NCBI GenBank assembly: GCA_027296045.1
Contig: JAPUJS010000206.1
Coordinates: 1-9,434 of the forward strand
Source: a bacterium
GTDB taxonomy: Bacteria; Latescibacterota; UBA2968
Direction: 5' to 3'
Length of the DNA: 9,434 nt
Position numbers and translations under genes: made by a program. A model generated the notes under the pieces. That model was not told the origin of the DNA. It searched no databases and saw nothing but the letters and a program-made list of their open reading frames with translations. Shown here in pieces: positions 7,201 to 9,434 of this stretch. Positions within the stretch are counted from its first letter, which is position 1; the number at the start of each line of letters is the position of its first letter.

Positions 7201-8379
7201 ATGAAAATTACAGATGTAGTATTGTTTCGCATAACGGGAAAATGGACAGGGTCCGAGTTTCCGCCGGGGGATCGGCAGGCTCGGCCCCTGGATGTTTATC
7301 CGGAGTTGGATCAAGGTGCAAGAGTAGGGACTTCAGATGGGGTGCGGACGATGCGGGCGATTTATGTAGAGATCCAAACCGATGCGGGCGTGTCCGGGTT
7401 GTTTGGGCCGATTCAGGAAGCACAGGCTTTTGTGATTCGGAAATCGTTGCGGCCGTTTCTGATCGGGCGAGACCCGCTGGCAAATGAGGCCCTGCTGGAT
7501 CAGATGATTCGGATGGACCGGCACGGTCGAAGTGGGATGTTTATGACGGGGGTGAGTCCGGTAGATTGTGCGCTCTGGGATTTGAAGGGAAAAGCCTGGG
7601 ATCTGCCTGTGTATCGGCTTCTGGGCGGACCGACCCGGGAGCGTGTGCCGGCCTATGCGAGTATGCTGGGGTTTTCGGTCGATCCCGAAGGGGCAGGACA
7701 GACCGCGCTTGTATATCGGGAGAAAGGGTTTACGGCTCAAAAGTGGTTTTTCAGATATGGCCCCGCAGATGGGGATGCGGGAAAGGCGAAAAATCTGGCC
7801 ATGGCCCGGGCGGTTCGAGAAGCGGTTGGAGAAGATTATACGCTGATGTTCGATGCATTTATGGGTTGGGATGTGTCTTATGCGGTGGCAATGGTGAAGG
7901 CGCTTTCGCCTTTGAACCCGGCCTGGATGGAAGAGCCGGTTCCGCCGGAGCGTATCGGGGCGTTGCGAAAAATTCGGGAGGCTTCCGATGTGCCGGTGGC
8001 CACGGGCGAGCACGTATATACGCGGTGGCAGGCCAAGGAATTGCTGGTTGGGGGAGCTGTAGACGTGTTGCAGAACGATCCGGATTGGACGGGCGGGATC
8101 ACGGAACTGGTGAAGGTGTGTGCTCTGGCGTCGGCTTTTGAAACACCGGTGGTTGCCCACGGCCATTCCCTTCTGCCGGCCCTGCATGTGGCAGGCGCTC
8201 AGCCGCCTGTAACGGTGCCCCGAGTCGAATTTTTGATTCGGGGACAGGAGACAAAGCAGTTTTTCCACCGGCCCATATATCGTCCAGAGCAGGGAGCGGT
8301 TGCGCTTCCCGATTTGCCGGGGCTGGGATTGGTGCTGGATGAGGAGAAGATAGACGATCGATCGGATGTGGTGTTTTGA
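7201..8379 (+). CDS. Mandelate racemase/muconate lactonizing enzyme family protein (enolase superfamily, probable sugar-acid dehydratase)
   Basis: This 392-residue cytoplasmic enzyme of the enolase superfamily has normal length for the family. The N-terminal capping domain covers about 1-120 and the (beta/alpha)7-beta barrel about 140-370. The three Mg2+ ligands are D218 (LMFDAF), E244 (WMEEPV) and E270 (ATGEH). The D293-H320 pair (LQNDPDW and VVAHGHS) matches the Asp-His dyad of the mandelate racemase and rhamnonate-dehydratase-like subgroups and would act as a general base. K181 lies in the position of the KxK motif, but the second Lys is absent (QKWFFRYG), which points away from mandelate racemase itself and toward acid-sugar dehydratases. 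The exact substrate cannot be read from the sequence. AGGAG lies 5 nt before ATG 7201. The gene starts 27 nt after the TonB receptor, so the two are almost surely co-transcribed. Confidence 0.9.
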   Translation: MKITDVVLFRITGKWTGSEFPPGDRQARPLDVYPELDQGARVGTSDGVRTMRAIYVEIQTDAGVSGLFGPIQEAQAFVIRKSLRPFLIGRDPLANEALLDQMIRMDRHGRSGMFMTGVSPVDCALWDLKGKAWDLPVYRLLGGPTRERVPAYASMLGFSVDPEGAGQTALVYREKGFTAQKWFFRYGPADGDAGKAKNLAMARAVREAVGEDYTLMFDAFMGWDVSYAVAMVKALSPLNPAWMEEPVPPERIGALRKIREASDVPVATGEHVYTRWQAKELLVGGAVDVLQNDPDWTGGITELVKVCALASAFETPVVAHGHSLLPALHVAGAQPPVTVPRVEFLIRGQETKQFFHRPIYRPEQGAVALPDLPGLGLVLDEEKIDDRSDVVF

Positions 8380-8490
8380 GGAAATGGCGATCGCGAAAGC
8401 GGATTGAAAGTCGGCCTAGATGATTATATTATCGAGCCAGTCAAACAGTCGGCAGGTGGTTTCAGATCCGGGGGGAAACCGGAGGGATGA
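8380..8490 (+). pseudogene. In-frame remnant of a receiver-domain C-terminus upstream of the HPt gene
   Basis: The frame shared by the preceding enzyme and the following HPt gene is open from the enzyme stop (TGA 8377-8379) to TGA 8488-8490. It encodes DRESGLKVGLDDY at 8389-8427 and then IIEPVKQS. This aligns with the receiver at 233-691 (DRERFLEAGMDGY, then LSKPIRPE) and with the common receiver end AGMDDYI-KPVKQ. The conserved Lys before Pro is replaced by Glu, and the body of the receiver (acidic pair, phospho-acceptor) is missing. It is read as the decayed end of a hybrid kinase receiver that once preceded the HPt domain. It has no credible start codon or ribosome-binding site of its own. 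Confidence 0.55.
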
Positions 8491-8841
8491 ATGGCACCTC
8501 AGAATGGATTTTTGCTGGAAAAAGCACTGGAGAATGTTGGGGGAGATCTGGAAATCCTGCAAGAGATCGCGGCCTTGTTTCTGGAAGATTCGCCCGGTAT
8601 GCTTGCCCAGGTACGTCTGGCGGTTGAACGTGGGGAAGCCGAGCCGCTTATGCGTTCTGCACATACGCTGAAGGGGTCGGTTGCTAATTTTGGAGCCGAG
8701 GCGGCTGTGGAGGTGGCGCTTCGGCTGGAGCGGATGGGACAGGAGGGGCATTTGGAAGGAAGTGACGAGGCCTATCGGGCGCTGGAAAAAGAAATCGAGC
8801 AGGTCCAATTTGCTCTGGCCCAGATTGGGCAGAGCACGTGA
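8491..8841 (+). CDS. Stand-alone histidine phosphotransfer (HPt) protein
   Basis: The 116-residue all-helical protein is a single HPt domain. The phosphorylated histidine is H58 in RSAHTLKGSVANFGAE, which carries the conserved HxLKG signature. The upstream helices (LEKALENVGGDLEILQEI, LFLEDSPGML) and the downstream helix (ALRLERMGQEG) match HPt modules found at the C-termini of hybrid kinases. It would move phosphate between receiver domains in the cytoplasm, and the receivers encoded at 233, 900 and 2498 are candidate partners. The start is ATG 8491 with GGAGGG 4 nt upstream. The gene has no promoter of its own that I can see and no terminator separates it from the enzyme gene, so it may be read from the TonB operon. 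It is closed by the terminator at 8948. The in-frame receiver remnant just before it indicates descent from a larger hybrid kinase. Confidence 0.9.
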   Translation: MAPQNGFLLEKALENVGGDLEILQEIAALFLEDSPGMLAQVRLAVERGEAEPLMRSAHTLKGSVANFGAEAAVEVALRLERMGQEGHLEGSDEAYRALEKEIEQVQFALAQIGQST

Positions 8842-8898
8842 TTGAAGGAGACGACCCTTTATCGAGCACAGATTCTGATTTGGGAATCCATGCCAGTC

Positions 8899-8916
8899 AG
8901 TCGTCGGGGGACGACT
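8899..8916. repeat. Short perfect hairpin, AGTCGTC-GGGG-GACGACT
   Basis: A 7 bp perfect stem (8899-8905 with 8910-8916) with a GGGG loop sits between the HPt stop codon and the terminator. It has no T-run and so is not itself a terminator. It may protect the 3' end of the transcript or be fortuitous. Bases 8842-8947 contain nothing else that I can identify. Confidence 0.45.
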
Positions 8917-8947
8917 TCCGGATCCAGGTCCGATGGGCCATCATTGC

Positions 8948-8984
8948 CGGTAATCGTATGACAGGACGATTACCGATTTTTTTT
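8948..8984 (+). terminator. Rho-independent terminator after the HPt gene
   Basis: A perfect 10 bp stem (8948-8957 CGGTAATCGT with 8966-8975 ACGATTACCG) with an 8 nt loop is followed by A and eight T residues (8977-8984). It ends the transcript carrying the HPt gene, and probably the TonB receptor and enolase-family genes as well. Confidence 0.93.
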
Positions 8985-8990
8985 GGCAAT

Positions 8991-9007
8991 TTGGCATACC
9001 GATTGCA
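8991..9007 (+). promoter_or_regulatory. Sigma-54 (-24/-12) promoter
   Basis: TTGGCAT-ACCGA-TTGCA has GG at 8993-8994 and GC at 9005-9006 with exactly 10 nt between, and it matches the RpoN consensus TGGCAC-N5-TTGC at all but the last base of the -24 block. It lies 7 nt beyond the terminator T-run and faces the PAS-domain gene at 9230, giving a predicted leader of about 210 nt. RpoN promoters need an AAA+ activator, and none is encoded in the window. Confidence 0.6.
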
Positions 9008-9084
9008 GGACTTTATTCTCGAAACAATTGAAGGATCACACCCAGGTGAGGATCTGGTATATTTTCCCACAAAAAGATGCTGAA

Positions 9085-9121
9085 AGTGGTGGTTTTGTGG
9101 CGCAATTCCACCATTCTGGTG
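9085..9121 (+). other. Leader with mutually exclusive hairpins
   Basis: TGGTGG (9087-9092) can pair with CCACCA (9108-9113). The same CACCA (9109-9113) can instead pair with TGGTG (9117-9121) across a 3 nt loop. A further short GGGCA/TGCCC hairpin (9163-9167 with 9174-9178) precedes a T-run at 9186-9192, with a 7 nt gap that is too long for a canonical terminator. The arrangement could be a switching leader for the PAS gene, but no known riboswitch motif is recognised. Confidence 0.25.
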
Positions 9122-9229
9122 TTTGATTTACCGCTTTTAACTTTTTCTAAGCTGTTGTCAAGGGGCAAAAGTATGCCCAGGGGTCTTTTTTTATTTTAAT
9201 TTTCTAATGTGTGATAGGGTTTGGAGCTT

Positions 9230-9434
9230 ATGAAACGAGACGAAGAAAAATCCCGAGACGAGTTGCTCGAAGAACTGGGCACGCTGCGCAGGCAGGTTGC
9301 ACAGTTTTCGGATGAAGAGGCGCTGAGAGATTCTGAAACGCAATTCCAAACGGTAGTCGAAAGTTTGGACGAGGGGCTGCTGATTACCGACCTGGATGAC
9401 CGCGTGGTTTATATGAATCCCCGGGTGACAGAAA
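9230..9434 (+). CDS. PAS-domain sensor protein, N-terminal fragment (runs off the window)
   Basis: Only the first 68 codons are present and the frame is open to the end of the window. Residues 1-35 are strongly charged and probably helical (coiled coil, KRDEEKSRDELLEELGTLRR). A PAS domain begins at about residue 35 (FQTVVESLDEGLLITDLDDR, then VVYMNP), a classic PAS opening. Such N-termini are typical of sensor histidine kinases and hybrid kinases, and given the neighbouring signalling genes that is the likely identity, but no catalytic domain is visible here. ATG 9230 is preceded by GGAG at 9223-9226 with short spacing (3 nt). Expression may come from the sigma-54-type promoter at 8991-9007. 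Confidence 0.8.
   Translation, partial: MKRDEEKSRDELLEELGTLRRQVAQFSDEEALRDSETQFQTVVESLDEGLLITDLDDRVVYMNPRVTE

Noticed and set aside
8838..9083. An 81-codon open frame starting with GTG overlapping the HPt stop codon
   Set aside because: It reads straight through the perfect terminator at 8948-8984 and the sigma-54-type promoter, has no recognisable domain and has no convincing ribosome-binding site.
9162..9192. Possible intrinsic terminator before the PAS gene
   Set aside because: The stem is only 5 bp and ends 7 nt before the T-run, so it is too weak to call as a terminator.
9212..9220. Extended -10-like TGATAGGGT just before the PAS gene
   Set aside because: Transcription from it would start after the Shine-Dalgarno and only a few bases before the ATG, which does not fit the visible GGAG.
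1..9434. CRISPR array, tRNA or rRNA genes, or a transposase gene
   Set aside because: No regularly spaced direct repeats, cloverleaf-forming segments, rRNA-like sequence or DDE-type transposase motifs were seen.

Overview
The window looks like bacterial chromosome of intermediate GC content (judged by eye, not computed). It is dominated by two-component signalling genes surrounding a TonB-dependent receptor and an enolase-superfamily enzyme. A TonB receptor with a carboxypeptidase-regulatory-like N-terminal domain, together with many hybrid-kinase-type domains, suggests a Gram-negative lineage near the Bacteroidetes/FCB assemblage. Phyla such as Latescibacterota or Poribacteria are possible, but this is a weak guess. 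All recognised genes are on the + strand.

Layout. Bases 1-50 hold the intrinsic terminator of an upstream gene. A sigma-54-type promoter sequence (155-171) precedes an in-frame remnant of a receiver domain (176-232) and a free-standing receiver protein (233-691). Its stop codon falls at the edge of a 128-136 bp element bounded by 14 bp perfect inverted repeats (687-822), which looks like a MITE inserted at TA. Next is a three-gene signalling group: a receiver-PAS-histidine kinase (900-2453), a single-domain receiver (2498-2914) and a probable DUF342/FapA-like beta-helix protein (2995-4116). It closes with a terminator at 4186-4218.

A new promoter then starts a second unit: a TonB-dependent outer-membrane receptor (4312-7173) and, 27 nt later, a mandelate racemase/muconate lactonizing enzyme family protein (7201-8379). 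This pairing suggests uptake and catabolism of a carbohydrate or sugar-acid ligand. The 111 nt behind it encode, in frame, the broken end of another receiver domain, followed after a TGA by a free-standing HPt protein (8491-8841) and a perfect terminator (8948-8984). A very good sigma-54-type promoter (8992-9007) and a leader with competing hairpins precede a PAS-domain gene that runs off the window at 9230.

The signalling proteins make up the parts of a phosphorelay (kinase, receivers, HPt) as separate polypeptides, and no DNA-binding output domain is visible. Two of the pieces, the receiver at 233 and the HPt at 8491, carry in-frame upstream scars of larger hybrid kinases. The main interest of the window is therefore the breakdown of hybrid kinases into small modules, with a MITE-like element altering one gene end and perhaps supplying a promoter to the next gene. 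I see no CRISPR array, tRNA or rRNA gene, or transposase.
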